DNA of 64,000 nucleotides, from positions 537,947-601,946 of the forward strand of contig BDSI01000071.1 of the NCBI GenBank assembly GCA_003117195.1. Reading direction: 5' to 3'. Under the pieces are notes generated by a model, which saw only the letters and a list, made by a program, of their open reading frames with translations, did no database searches and had not been told where the DNA came from. This document shows positions 1 through 13,100 of this stretch, one piece after another. Positions within the stretch are counted from its first letter, which is position 1. Every line of letters starts with the position of its first letter. Made by a program: the position numbers and the translations under genes. This stretch comes from Eudorina sp. 2006-703-Eu-15 (taxonomy: Eukaryota > Chlorophyta > Chlorophyceae > Chlamydomonadales > Volvocaceae).

Positions 1-567
1 CCTTGTGGGCCATACAGCCGGTTGGCGCCCCTCCGCAAATCACTTCCATCATCACCACCAAGACACACACACACACACACGCGCACACACAGCGCGTCAG
101 CGCCACCATAACAACAACACCGACCATAAAATCGTCGACCACACACGTGGTGGCGTTTTTCCTGCCCGCATGCGCATCCCTCTGCTGCAGCGAATGACCT
201 GAAACTTCAAGTGGCCAGGAAACAAAAAGCCGCTGCCGAGCACACCCCCTCGAAGGCCAAGAGGGCACCGACACAATCAACTGCTGAGGGTAGTCGCGCG
301 CGCCGCGGGTTCGTTACTCCCGAGACAACATCCAAGCCTTGCCTTGCACGTTACCCCGAAATCAATAATTACGGCAACCCTCCCTGTCGCTCCCAAAACT
401 GCCTCTGTCATTCCCCACTGCGAATCCTAATCTTGTTCTTCCCCTCGCGCCGCACTGCGAAGATGAGCTTGAGGCCTCGCCTCTCGCCGATAACCCCTAG
501 CGTTGTTCTTCTCCTACTCCTCCTCGGGCCGGCGGCGCTGCACAGCACCACACCCGGCATGGGCTGA
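1..567. other. left-edge non-coding segment
   Basis: No gene is recognised here. A short CA/CACG microsatellite lies at about 64-94. The rest is 3' flank of the GATA gene that ends at 568 on the minus strand; no TGTAA polyadenylation signal in the right orientation was seen. Confidence 0.5.
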
Positions 568-3500
568 TCACATCCAGCCCACCGCCGCCTGGGCCGGCGC
601 CTGGGCCGGGCGACCCAGGCCCTGGCGCACTGCCGCCAGCGCCATCGCCAGGTGCTCATCCATCACCACACCCCTGAGCTGCAGCGGCGGCTGCTGTTGC
701 TGCAGGCCTGCCGCCCCGGGCCCCGCGGCGCTGCCAGATCCGGAAGCCGCCCGCAGCCGTGATGTCGACGCACCGGAAGCGTCGCTGCTGTACGCCCTCG
801 GCGGAGCGACATACACCGCCTGTCCGCACGGCTCCGTCGCTTCCGGGGCCTGCCGCAGCCGGGCCTGGCCGCGCTGGTGCTGCTGCCGTGGCTCCGCCTC
901 CACGGCATGCGCCTGCAAATGATGCTGTTGCTGCGGCGGCGGTGCCTTCGCTGACGGGACTACTCCCATGCCGCCATTGGCCTGCTGCTGCTGCGGGTGC
1001 TGCTGCGGTGGGTGCGGTCCGGGGTGCGGCTGCTGCACCACCATGTGGCCCAGCGAGACGCCCGCTGCGCGCAGGTGCGGCAGCTGCTGAACCTGGTGCG
1101 GCGACAGCGGCTTGGCGTGGATCCGCACACACTGCCGCGGCTGGCCCCCGTGCCCCGACACAATCAAAGTGGCGGCGGTGGAGGAGGAGGAGGACGGCCG
1201 CGCCCGCGTCCGCGCGTGCGGCGCGGCCGCATGGCTCGGGTGTTGCGCGCCGGCGTGGTGCGGGTGGTGGTGCGGCGCGGCGCGGCCCGCCGACCCGTCG
1301 ACGTGCTGCTGCTGCTGCGGTGGCTGCTGCGCCGGTGACTGCAGCTCCCCAGGCGGAGCCGGCGGTGGCTGCCTCGAGTTAGTGATGGGCCGAGGGTGGT
1401 GCGGGTGCCGGAAGCCCACGTCGCGCTCCCCGGCGGGGTTCTCCGCAAACCCAGATGCCGGCGCAAGCGCCAGGTCATGATGAGCAGATGCCACCCGCTG
1501 GACAGTGACCGGGTTCCCGGGGCCCAGCAGCTCGCGGGGTGCTTGTTGGGGCTGTTGGGACTGCTGATGTTGCTGTTGCTGTTGCAACGTCACCGCGGAC
1601 GCCGTGGACGTCACTGGTGGAGGGCCACCCGCAGCCCGGGCCGACGCATCGGCGGGCAGGAGGATCTGCTGCAGCAGGGCCGCCTGGGCGGGAGTCAGAC
1701 CCGGATGGGCGAGCGCTGCTTGCGGGACCTGCTCGCTGCGCTCCCCGCAGTGCAGGTTGGTCGAGACCCCGTGATGGCGCTGCTGCAGCCGCTGCAGGAT
1801 CTGCCGCTGCTTGTCCAAACCCTGCGGCTGCGGCGGCGGCTGGGACTGCTCCTGGAGCTCATCATCTTCTCGGCTCGCAAGGCCGCCGTGCTCCGTCCCG
1901 CCGCGCGCATGCGTCATCCAGGCCTGCAGCGCCTGCAGCGCCAGCACTTGGATGGCCGCGCCCTGTCCGCCTCCGGCGCTCGTAGTGCCTGCGGGCGCTG
2001 CGCCTTCGCCGATACCCTCCCAGTCCGGCGCCGGCGGCGGCGGGGTACCGCGTGGCCCGCTGTGCGCAACCCGCTGCTGGGGTTCCGGCGCTGCAGCCCT
2101 GGGCGCGTCCGGCGGCGCCGGCACACACTGCCGGGTTGCATCCCTTGGGGACACCCGCGCGGCAAACACCGCCTCCCATGCCTGGCTCCGGTCTCGACTC
2201 GAGCACGACGGCGCCCGGCCGCGCCCGTCGCTCTTGCCCAGGTCGCCCTCCACGGGCGCGTCCGAACCGTCACTTGGCGGCGGCTGCGCCGCCTGCTGCC
2301 CGTCCTCCATTACCTGCCTCTCCCGCTTGCGGTCTTCCACCACGGCCTGGCCCGCAAACAGGTACGCGCCATCATCCTCATCAGCTGCGTGCGCGTGCGG
2401 ACCCGTCGACGCGCCCGCGCCCGGCCCGGCATGCCCCGTCCTACTCGGCCTGGGCTGCGCGCCGCAAGTGCCGCCCATTCCGTTGGTCGGGGTGGTGCTG
2501 CTGCTGGCGCCGCGCCCACCTGCGTCGCTGCCGCAGGCGCTGACGGTCACCATCGGCCCTCCAACAGGCTGTGGACCCGGAGGGAGCCGGCCGCGCACCG
2601 CATCCTGCGCCACGCACACCTGCGTCGTCTCGCGGCGGTCACAGGACAGCTGCTGCCATACGGGCTGCTGCTGCTCCTCCTCCTCAAGCGCCTGCGCCGC
2701 GGCTCCTGTCAAGCCTTCGCCCCGCCCATCGGCTTGGAAGCTGCCTGTCTGGGACGGCAGTGGCGATCGCCGCGGGGGCGATCCTCGCGCCGCTGCCTGT
2801 CCCATGGCACCCCGGTCCTCTTGCACTCCGGGCACCTGAGGTTCAGGGTTACCGGCATTCGGCGGCATCGCAGCGCCAACGAGTCCCGGGAGCGGGAGGC
2901 CAGACACAGCCGCGGCGGCGGCGGCGGCACCTGCTGCTGGCTGCGGCCAACTGCTGGCGGCATCTGCCTTGAGCCGCCGGGACTCATCGGCCACCCGCGC
3001 GGCGTTGCTCGGGCTCTTCTCCTCGAGAACTTGTTGCCGATGCTGCTGTTCTCTCGCACTGCTGCAAGTGCCGGCGCCATCGCGACCGCTGACCACATCC
3101 TCCCGAGTCCCTCGAGCCTCCGCCTCAGCCGCCGCCATTGCGGCGATGTCGCGGTCCATAGAGGCGGTCTCGGTCTCGGTCTCCGCGGTACCGGCCGTCC
3201 CCGCCGCCGTTGCGGTGGTGAACGCCGCGAGGCCCCAGTTGTTCGTCGGGGGCACTGCGGGTGGCTGCTGCGGGACTGCTCCACCCTGACTGCAGCCCGC
3301 GGCGGCGCCCTCCGCGGTCGCACCGCCGCGACCGGGTGCCGTCCGCACCACCGCGCACCGTTTGGCGACCGGCTGTGGCACCTGGTGGCGGCCGCCCACC
3401 GGCCGATCAAAGCCGTGCGTCTGCTTGTAGATGCCACAGGCGTTGCACTGCGTATCGCCCACGGGCAGCGCCGCCGAAACAGCAGCAGCGTCAGTTGGCG

Positions 3501-6500
3501 CGGCGACATTCAACATTCAACGCTCAACGCACGCGAGGTGAAGCACGTACGGGCAAGAGATGCACGCTCGCCGACAAACCGCCATCCCACTTAGAGAAAT
3601 CCCAACCCCGTGTCCCGAAGTACCGCCCGTTCACGACCCCTGGCAGTCCAGGACCCTTTCCTGCTCAAGCAAGGACCTCCGTCTCACACGTCCCCCGGTT
3701 CCCTGCTCACCATGGTGCAGCCCGTCTCGCGGTCCTTGCGCCACAGCGGCGTCTGCGTGGTGCCGCAGTTGGCGCACAGCAGAGGGCCCTTGTGGTTGCG
3801 CGGCGGCCTGGGCGGCGGCGGCGGACACGCAGAGCTGTGCCGGTGGGCCCCGCCGCCGCCGCCGCCACCACTGCAGCCACCACCGGATTTTGCCTCCGGC
3901 GGCGCGAGCCCGCCGCGGCCGCTGCTGGATGGTCGGTCCTGTGGCACCTCCCTCGACAGCGCCCCCGACGCGTGCGCCCCCGACTGTGTCGCGTACCTGT
4001 CCGCAGGGCCGCCCCACAGCCCCATGTCCTCCTGCTCGCTCTTCGAGCACCCGTCGGGATGTTGGCTGGCCACCTCACCGCGCGTCTCCGCTGCGGCCCA
4101 CGCCGCTGCAATTAAGTCCTGTACGGCAACCGGCCGCCGCGCCGCACCGCCGAGGCCCGTCCTGCCACCCTCGTAAACCACGCCCTGCTGCTGGTGCTGC
4201 TGCTGCTGGTGCAGCTCCGGTGACCGCCTCGAGCACTGGCCGCCGCTGCTCTCCGGTTCGTAGCTGCGTGCGTCCCCGCCATCCTCCTGGGTCGTGGGCC
4301 TGTCGCCAGGACCACCTTCCGTGCCCTGCAGCTGCGGCCTCAGCAGGCCCATGGCCGCCAGCAGTCGGAGGCTCTGCAGCGGCTCCATGGACGCCAGCAG
4401 GCCCGCCATCTCCGGCTTCGCCAGCAGCAACTTCAGCATGGCTTCGTGCACAAGGTCGGCCGACAGCGAGCTGGCTTGCCCCGCCTCGGCGCGCACCGGA
4501 ACCGCCTTCACTCCGACCTGCAGGGAGGGAGGGGTATAGGAAATTGGTAGACATATTCATACTGCGCTGCTGCCAGAGCGAATATCAGGGTGGGGGGGGA
4601 GGAGCACCCGTGCAGCACCAACGGCGTCATCGCCAAGGAGGAGGAGGAGACGCAGCCGCCAAACGACCCCGGATGATGAATCCAACGACACCAAGCTAGT
4701 GCTTGAAAGCAAGCCGCTCCCCAGCCGCACACAAGAGGTATACATGACCATCCACGGGCTGCCGCACCTTGTCCATCTCACGTACAGGGCTGCGCGACTG
4801 ATCCTGTCCCTCGCCCTTGATCAAGGGGGCTCCGTTACCCTCTGCAAAAGGTGACACGCCCTGCAGTTGCAACCACGGATTATTCAGCTGTCTACATCAT
4901 CATGCAGCAGCTAGCAGGCACGCCGGCACGGCACGCTGCCGCTTTCGAGATGACCATCGCCTTCGCTCACCGCTGGAGAGCAGGTCGGCCACGGCTTGCT
5001 CCGCGGCTGGGAGGCGTCGTCGCCGTCCAGCGGCTGCTCGGCGCCCCTGATCCCCGCCTCGCACGCGCCCCTGGTGCTGCCGTCACTGCGGCTCGGCTGC
5101 AGCTGCTGCTCACTGGTCGGGCCAGCGTCACCGTACTGCTTTGGACGCTGCTGCTGCTGCTGCTGCCGCCGTTGCTGCCTATTGGGCCTGCGTCGGCGCA
5201 TCCTCAGCAGGAACGCCGCCACCACACCGGCGTCATCGTCCTCGTGTAGCTCCGGACCGATGCTGAGGGCCGGGCTCAGGGGGCTGTTCGCGTCCGGCTC
5301 TCCAGTAACCATTGAGCCGTCATCTTCGCCGCCGCTGCAGTCCGTGCAAACGCCGGGTAGTGCCCTCAAGCTGTGCCCGCACAAGATGTCGCCGGCGGCC
5401 CCTTCCGCGTCAAACCGCGGGTCCTCGTCCGGCGACAGATAGTGGCACTGCCCGAAGCCGAAGCCGCTGCCGGGCGCAGCGTCATACCTGCAGCACCAGG
5501 CAGCGCATTCCATTCAATCCGGATGTATGTGTGCACCTTGAACGAGTGCCTTCACAGTCCGGAGGCCCGACTGTCGGCGGAATGACTCCCTCACCCGATC
5601 GTCAGCCGAGTGACTCTCTCACCTCGCGAGGGACGCCAGCACCTGCTGGTGCAGGGCGCTCGCGGCGTCCGACGTCATCCCCGTCCGCGCAATCTTGGCG
5701 GCCATACCAGTCGCATGTTGCAATCGCGGCTGCAGGCACATTGGCAAGTCACGTTGTTGATTCGGATCCTGTGAGGTCATGCAAATAGGTACGTGACGGG
5801 TGGCATGTCCGAGTGGATGAGGTTTTCCGATCGTCGAGTCCGATAATCACGGGGGCGACCGCTGTAACCTGACAGTCCACAGACGGGGGAGATCCGCAAC
5901 AAGGCCGCGGACACCATCTCCGCACGGTTCAAGTTTCGACTGAAACCGTCCGTCGGTCTCACCTGACGCGGCTCACTGGGTTCATCACCGTACAGAATCC
6001 GCTCTTGGCGCTTCCGTGAAGATTTGCGCGTTACCTGGCCCGCTGAGACACGAGCACGGCTGCAGCGCAATGGAAAATTTGGTGAAGATGGGTCCAGGCC
6101 TGAAGGAGAATGCTTGGTATTTTTTCGCCACCAGCAACAACTGACGTGGACAGGCAGTCGCGCGCTATGGCCTCCACCTCGTTGACATAGAAAGAATAAA
6201 AAAACACGTACCTGCCATCGCCGCCTCCACTGCTGCCGTTCGCGCAAGCTCGTCGTGTTGACTGGTTGAGTTGCGCCCGGATGAGTTCAACTGGTCTGCG
6301 GATGCAATAGATAGAAGCCAAGGAAGAAAATCAATCCACCGTGCTCTAAATAACAAAAAGTATTCCGTTTCAGCCGTTATGCCCGTGTTCCCTGATTTTC
6401 GGGGTTACCTGTGAACGCCCCGAGACTTGAAATATATACCGCAAGCATTGCAAAGCAGTTCGCCACCTTCCTTTCGCCATAAAGGCGTACGTGTCGTGTT

Positions 6501-6515
6501 ACAGTTGAAGCACGC
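568..6515 (-). CDS. twin GATA-type zinc-finger transcription factor (5' end missing)
   Basis: Probable sequence-specific nuclear DNA-binding regulator. Minus-strand exons, all phase-consistent, are 6515-6409, 6295-6212, 6059-5963, 5729-5623, 5487-4971, 4517-3711 and 3447-568 (stop TGA), giving 1,532 residues. Finger 1 is in the first listed exon (CFNCNTTRTPLWRKEGG..LLCNACGIY, then GVHR joined to PVEL by the next exon) and has a Cys-X2-Cys-X16-Cys-X2-Cys spacing. A basic stretch RKSSRKRQERILYGDE follows in exon 3. Exon 5 is acidic, then Gln-rich. Finger 2 (CANCGTTQTPLWRKDRETG) ends exon 6 and is completed by CNACGIYKQTHGFDRPVG at the start of exon 7, giving the plant-type X18 loop. The remaining 950 residues are Gln/Ala/Pro/His-rich low complexity, typical of activation domains. 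The first exon(s) upstream of 6515 and the start codon were not found. An extra small exon near 4801-4854 is possible. The fingers are certain; the extent of the last exon is less so. Confidence 0.85.
4534..4580 (-). repeat. short intronic repeat, family 1 copy
   Basis: In the sense of the minus-strand GATA gene this copy reads GCTCTGGCAGCAGCGCAG, then about 15 variable bases, then CTACCAATTTCCTATACCCC. It sits 16 bases upstream of the 3' splice site of the exon that starts at 4517. It matches copies in introns of four other genes in this window. Confidence 0.8.
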
Positions 6516-8400
6516 CTGCGGAAAGGAGGAGGACGGACACGTCACGATATAGGTCCATGGCAGGTAGTTGAGACAGCGACCAGACAGGGAGCGCACAGAC
6601 ATACAGAATCATCACAACAAAACCGCACGTAAATGATAGTATGGAGGCCATCTCATCGCGGCCCAGGGCTTCCCTCCACAGGTGCGTGGAACCAGTCGCG
6701 CGACGGACCGGCGCTTCGCAGCATCGCCCATAGCAGATGCCCCGGCGGAATGGCTATTACGCATCAAACGCAATTCGTTTCATCGCATTTCTCCCGATAC
6801 TCAAGTGACGCCATTCACCCGCATTGAGACGTAACTGGCGGGAGCCGACATCGTGCACCCCATAACAAGTCATCACATGAGATGTAGATTCAGGTGCGCA
6901 ATATTAGCGGGTTCTTTCTGCGTAGCGGAGGTTCCGGCTCGTGTTCTCCAACAAAACGCGCACCTGGGCTAGGTGCAGCTACTCCATACCTTTTCAGGCT
7001 TCGCAGAATGCTCATCAGGAATACTTGAAGACGTGGGGAAACGAGGCATCGATGCGTCCGCCATATTGCGCGTCCGACAGGGCGTTGGCCTTTTTGAAGG
7101 AAGTCAAGGAGGTGCCGTGTCCAAGGCTTCAACTATAGCGCCTTGATGCCCTTGACATAGCAAACTTAATCACGGTACGAGGTTCGTTCGGGCGTGTTGG
7201 CCTTTCGGGAAATCAAGTCGCGTCTTTGTAAGTTTTACCAGCCTTGACTATGTGCCTACTAAACACACGTGTATATGAATGGAGCTTCTGTGTATGATGA
7301 TGCCAAACTGCGCTCCCTTCCATGATGTCGCGTTGACTTCCTGCCGTGATTGTACAACATTTCAATGGTTGGAAGACTGGGAGCAGAGGGACCGAGACCA
7401 GCCGACCAACAATGCCCTACAGAATTTTCACAACCGGTAGTGTGTGGTCTAAGCTGTCTTTCAGGTGCGAGTTTCAGGCTTCAACCGCTACTGGTCGCTA
7501 CGCACTCAAGGTGTGGGACATGAATTAATTAGCGCAACGAGAATGTTCATCCTGGATTAATGCAATCGTGGCGGCTATTCTTATGATGACGCATCAGGAC
7601 GCATCAGGAGCCTTCTAAGAAGATCCTATGGCCCTCCGCATCGTCCTGTATAGTATGGCGCTTGATTCAAAGATGCATATGGATGGAATCAAGACCACAA
7701 ACTCCTAAAGCCCACCTCAAGTCCTAAATGATCCACTTGCACAGGTTCGCGCCGCAAAACGTTCCCAAGATGATGCAGCATCAAGTATGGCCTTCAATTT
7801 GAATGCAATTTCTTACGTTCTTATATACAATAGAAAGGCGGAAGTGCTTCACATTAGCAAATGGCGGGCCGTTCTGTGCGACTGGTACGCCTTGAGATAT
7901 CGTAGTCCTTCATTTGCATGAAAATGAACTTTTAATTACGTGCTTTCTCTATAAAAATGCTCCTCCATATGATGTCTTCGTCTACGAAGAATTAGTACAA
8001 ACTGCTGCTTGTAGTCCATCGACTCACTCATCGGAGCGCAAGTTATCGCCCTTGCATCACAGCACCTTCCGGGAGCAAAGTAGTCGTTCGCAATCATGTA
8101 CGACTTGACGAGATCGCAGAGCCGTCGAGAGATTATGTCTCGCCATTCTTCCCTTTCGTTGCTTGGATCTTGCCTGATATATGGGTGACAATGTTAAGCT
8201 ATCTGGTCAGGTTTGTCGTGATTGACACATGGGGTCTGCCAAAAGGCCGCGAGCAGCCGACGACCCGAACGACCCCTGCCCGTGCGTACGCGGCGATCAA
8301 CCGTTCAAACTACTACATCGGATCGAACGCACTCACAGTCAGACTATTTTGAAATCATAATCTATCTAAATCAATGACGTGTTGCACTTTTGCACGGGCC
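6516..8400. other. AT-richer intergenic segment, no gene recognised
   Basis: This stretch has visibly lower GC than the flanking genes. Only short open frames occur and none resembles a known family. It should contain the missing first exon(s) and promoter of the minus-strand GATA gene, but no start codon in the right phase with a good donor was identified. Confidence 0.4.
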
Positions 8401-10177
8401 GTCGCAACTGCTTGAACCACATAAACGTCACAACGGTGGCACGAAGCGCGGCGATGCATGTCATGCCCTGCGTGAGCACTTCATGCGGTCGGCGGCGAGC
8501 GAGGGAGCCTGCTGGCTGCGCGTCTCCTTGCTGAGGCTGAGGGGGGACTGGGGAGCAGCGTGCGGTCTCGCCTACCTGCGCTTCCGCGGTCTTCCTGCTC
8601 CTTCTCCCAGCGCCCGGGCGGGTTAGCCAGGCTGGGACTGCGTGTGTGGTGCGGAGTGTTTGCTGGCTATAGCTTGCTGGCGTGCGGGAGCCCCGCCTGG
8701 CTCTAGAGTCAGGGTACTGTACGGGGTGGTCGAGCGAGCCCTGCGAGCCCAGCCGGCGTACATGGCTCGCTTACCCGCACGTGCCACCTGACGACAACAC
8801 AACCAACGCAGTCGACACAGGCAACGCGCTCGACACAGTCGCACCCGTCTCCACAGCCCCCGCCAGGCGAATGCTCCCCTTGTCCTCACCGCATGGGACA
8901 CCGAGGGGCAGCAAGAGGCAGCAAGACGCCCTGTCGAATGGCGATTCGTTATCCGCGCCTGGTTACCGCCAGGAATGTCCGTACGCCTACGGACGTACAC
9001 TCGTACACTTGCGCATGTCTCGGGTAGTGAGGGGTGGTGTCACGGCAGCTGTATCGCCGCTGTACCAATGTGACTAGCAAGGGTATCGTACCGACACCGT
9101 TATGGCTGACTGTGTGGCGGAAGAACATTCATTCGTTGGGACCAATGGCCTGGCGCGGAGACACGGTATTGGCATTGCAACACGCACTGTAACATCCACT
9201 GTGACGTCATTAATAAACACACATTCACCCCCCCCCCCGGGACTCCCAATGCGACTGCCACCGTCTTCCCCCGCCCGAATCAAGCCTAAGCGGCTGTTCG
9301 GGGCATTCGTGGGGCAACACATGGTGCATTACAGTGTGCGACCCAGGAAGCTACTCGGGGAGCAAGGAGGGTCCCGTCCCGTCGAGGAGGTCCGAGCGCG
9401 ACCGGTGCGTGCTCGGGAGCACCTCGGCCGCCACCGCCCCCGCGCTCGCTGCCGCTGCGTGCTGTGTCTTTTGCGACCGCACCCAGAACCCCCGCGACCG
9501 AGCTAGGCAGAGGATGCCTTCAGAACCCCCATTGGGCTTGCTCGCGAGCTGCCAACGCTTTTGAGCCTGTGTGACATCGGAACACACAGGGGCTAGTGAG
9601 AGGGATGGATCGCTGATGGGCCTGCGCACCCGCGGCTTCCACTCGTTCTGGCCCCCACTGACTTGACTGTCCGGCTCACCGAGCCATCCATCCATCAGAG
9701 CTTTGTTGGAACCGGCCGTTGGGAGGCGAATCAGCAAACCAGCTTCGACGGCTTCTGGGCCTATAGCGCTCGGACGTACACTAACTCACGCGCAACGACC
9801 CGACACTGTGTCCCGGAACCTTGCCCGGCACCACCATCCTACCCACCTGACCTCCATCCGTCCATCCATTCAACCGTGACAAGGCGGGGCGGCACGCAAT
9901 TGTACGGCATGCTAACGGCCAACGGTCTGCCGCGTCCTCGGAGATCGCTTCAGTCATGCTGCGGCCTCATCTCTGCCGCAACCCGCCAATCCAGAACTCC
10001 CCATCGCTCGTGCAGCCTGGCAACCGCCATCAACCGCCAGTAACTGTCATCAACCGCAATTAACGGTCATCGACCCCCATTAACGGTCATCAACCGCCGC
10101 GTCCCCGTCCGCCACCGCGGCGGCACGACGCCAGCTATCCAGCCAGCCAGCGGGACACGCAGGACGCGCTGGTCCGC
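8401..10177. other. intergenic segment with short GC-rich frames, no gene recognised
   Basis: No family could be recognised on either strand. A C run lies at 9228-9238. Near the right end, about 10019-10098, there are imperfect direct repeats of a 15-20 bp unit (TAACGGTCATCAACCGCC). The part next to 10178 is the 3' flank of the solute-binding-protein gene; a TTACA (TGTAA on the minus strand) at about 9326 is far from the stop. Confidence 0.4.
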
Positions 10178-13100
10178 TCACGCAGCGGCCTTCTGACCCG
10201 TGGGTCGTGGGTTCGGCATCCGTGCCCACAGCTGACCCTCGTGGCCAAACCCCTGCGCCTCCCCGTGTAGCGCCTCCACCAGCACCTCCAGGGAGGGCAC
10301 CAGCCAGGGACCCGGACGGCTGAAGACGCGCAGCCCGTCCGTGACGACGACGCGCGCCCGCCGCACCGCCGCCGCCGCGGCGCCGCCCGCCGCCGCCAGC
10401 TGCTCGACCGCCTGCCCCGCGAGGCGCTGCGACGCCGCCAGGTCGAAGCCGCACAAAGCGAAGACCAACACGTCGGGTCGGGCGTCTGGAGGGCACGGGA
10501 GGGCAAGAGGAGGGGGAGGGGGCGGGAGGGAGGCGACCGCGGTCGCACCGGGCGGTTCGCGGAATGCGTCCATGGAATGGAGTCGCGCTCGGGCACGAGG
10601 TTGCCGTACAATGCCAAAAACGGTCATAAGAGTGTGAGGCTGCCGTACACGGAACCCCACCTCCGGCGTGGGGCCGGGGGCGTCCATGCGGCCATCCTGA
10701 CGCACGCGAACACCGGGCGCCGCCCAATGCCTGCGCCGTTTGGATGCATTATTCATTCCATGTTTCCCTCCGCCGCATGCAGTCTGCATGCCAGACGCTC
10801 GCTCGTACCGTGCCGTACCTGCCAGCTGCTGGGGGGTGAAAGTGGCCGCCGCCTCCACCCGCCCCAGCACGTCGTTCGCGCCCGCCAGCGCCACCAGCTG
10901 CGGCACCCAGCCCCCCGCCGCGAACAGCGGGTCGGGCCACTGTACGACCGCCACACGGGGCCGGGCACGGCCGCGCGCCACATCCGAAGCGGCCTGCAGC
11001 CGCCGCTGGAGCTCTGCGGCGGAGAAACACAGCGGGACGGCGGGGCAGCAGGGGTTACCTTCAGCGCGCCGCGTGGGGTCATACGCCCCACCCTGGGGGA
11101 GCGGGAGGGGGCCCACCACCCTCCTCGTGCAGCGATCAACGCAGGTCATAGACGTATCAGACACGATTGATGGATGGATGGATGGATGGACAGTGACCGC
11201 CACACACGCCCGGCGACCGCGGCAATCTTTCACCAGGCCTTCCTCGTCTCCGGGCAACGACGGACGACCGCAGCCCCAGGGCCCGGCCGTACTTGTACGG
11301 CAGCGCAGCGGCCCTCTTGCGTTCGTACTCCACCTTGTATCCGATTGTCGCCCTCCCGGCCCAGCTTCAGGGCGGAGGCCACCGCCCTCATATCCGCCCA
11401 CACGCCCTCCATCTCCAGCGCCCCCAGGTGTACGACAACGGGTCGGTAGCCGAGCAGCTGTTCCAGGACCGCCAGATAGTGATCCGGATGGAGATCGGAT
11501 CCGAGGCCCTGAGAGGGGTGTGTTGGGTGGGGGTGTAGGAAATTGGTAGACATATTTACACTGCGCTGCTGCCAGGGCAAATGTCCGATAAAGACTTGAC
11601 TGTGGGTTGGGGTTGGGGGGGGTCCAGGCAAGACGGTGGTCGCGTCAAAAGGAGGAACCCGCCCGGGCGGTGTGTTCTTAGGCAGGCAGAACAGGAGTAC
11701 GTGACATGCAAGGGGCATAGCAGTGCCCAAAAAGTCGCCAGCTGTGTGTGTATGTGTGTTAAGAGAAGAGATCCGGCCGGTGTGTGGGGTGTGTGGGATG
11801 TGTGGGTTGTGGTGGGTCCAGGCAACAGGATTGATGGTAGCGCCGAATGGAAAGGGGGAGGGGCCATGGTGGCGGAGTTTACAGGACGACAAGTAATCCA
11901 GCTGCAAGATGGGGCGAGAGGGAGAGTGACAGAGAGGAGCGAGAAGCGGACGACGAGGTGCAGGACGTGTGGCAGTGGTGGTGACGGTGGTGGTGGTTAA
12001 ATTGAGAAAAGAATTAAACCAGAAGAACGAACCCGGTCACACCCAGAACAACTCAGTATGCTTACGTGGTGCGGTACGGTACCTGCATAGCAATGGAAGT
12101 ATAGAGACTGCGCGCGGGCGCGTGGCGGCGCTGCCGCGCTGCCGCCGGTGCAGTGGCAAGCAAAGTGCGAACCCGACCCAACCCGGAAAGAACAGATACT
12201 TTACCGACCTGTGGTGGTAGACGGGGTAGCCGCGCCGCGAGCGACATCCGAGGTCACGGCGATGCACAGAGGGAAGCCGAGGAACGGAGTGAGCGGGCGC
12301 GGTGTGAGAGGGGTAACTACAGTACGGGAACAACAAAAAGAAAACAGGATGCAGGAATGGCGGGGCGGCAGCGCGGCACGGAAGAGGACGTGGCAGAGAG
12401 GGATATGTGACGGGAGATGTACGGCACGTACGACAGGGGAAGCAAACAAGGGGCAGGGACGCGGATACGGACGACCGGGTGGCGGGACAAGTTTGGGGGA
12501 ATGGCTCTCCACAGTGCACGGTCGAAGCGTGGCAGCCCCTGAATGTGGGGTGCTGTGGTGGGGTGCTGTGGTGGTGGTGGTGGTGGTGGTGGAGGGGTGG
12601 CCGCAACGACGGTCGCCCCGCGCCGCCCAGGAGTACGCCGCATCCTTGCCTGACGCCCCAAGGCCCCAGCTCAAGACCGAATAAAACAGCGCAAACCGGC
12701 TCTACCTAACACACACCTGGGCCTGGGCGGTTATGGGTGGGCTTCTCATTAAACACACTGGGCCAGGCCCCAGGGCCTTCAGGGCCCTCACCCCAAACCC
12801 GCAGACCCAGTCCACCCCATGCGACTCGGGCCCCCCACCTGCCCCACGCCCTCGGCCCCCCACCTGCCCCCCACCTGCCCCTCGCCCCCGGACGCACCTG
12901 CATCTGGGTCAGGATGACGTCCGGCCGCAGCCGCACCAGCTCCTCCACGTCCGTACGGTACGGCGACAGGCCCTGGTCCAGCAGCGCGGGCCCGCCTCCA
13001 GCCCAGCCCAGCGTGGGCAGTGCGCCGCTGCAGGCCACCTGCACATCGCGCCGCATGGCACCGCACCGCACCACAGTCTAGTCCCACGGGATATGTTGCC

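Noticed and set aside
1396..3594. 732-codon plus-strand frame opposite the GATA gene
   Set aside because: It is a shadow of the GC-rich last exon of the GATA gene, whose minus frame contains the real CNACGIY half-finger and a phase-matched splice site.
4801..4854. Extra GATA-gene exon reading GNGAPLIKGEGQDQSRSP
   Set aside because: Flanked by plausible AG and GT and in phase, but no conserved sequence supports it and the neighbouring exons join in phase without it.
5800..5880. tRNA-Ser-like stretch (GGCATGTCCGAGTGGATGAG)
   Set aside because: Resembles a tRNA D-arm, but no T-arm GGTTCGAATCC or closing acceptor stem follows.
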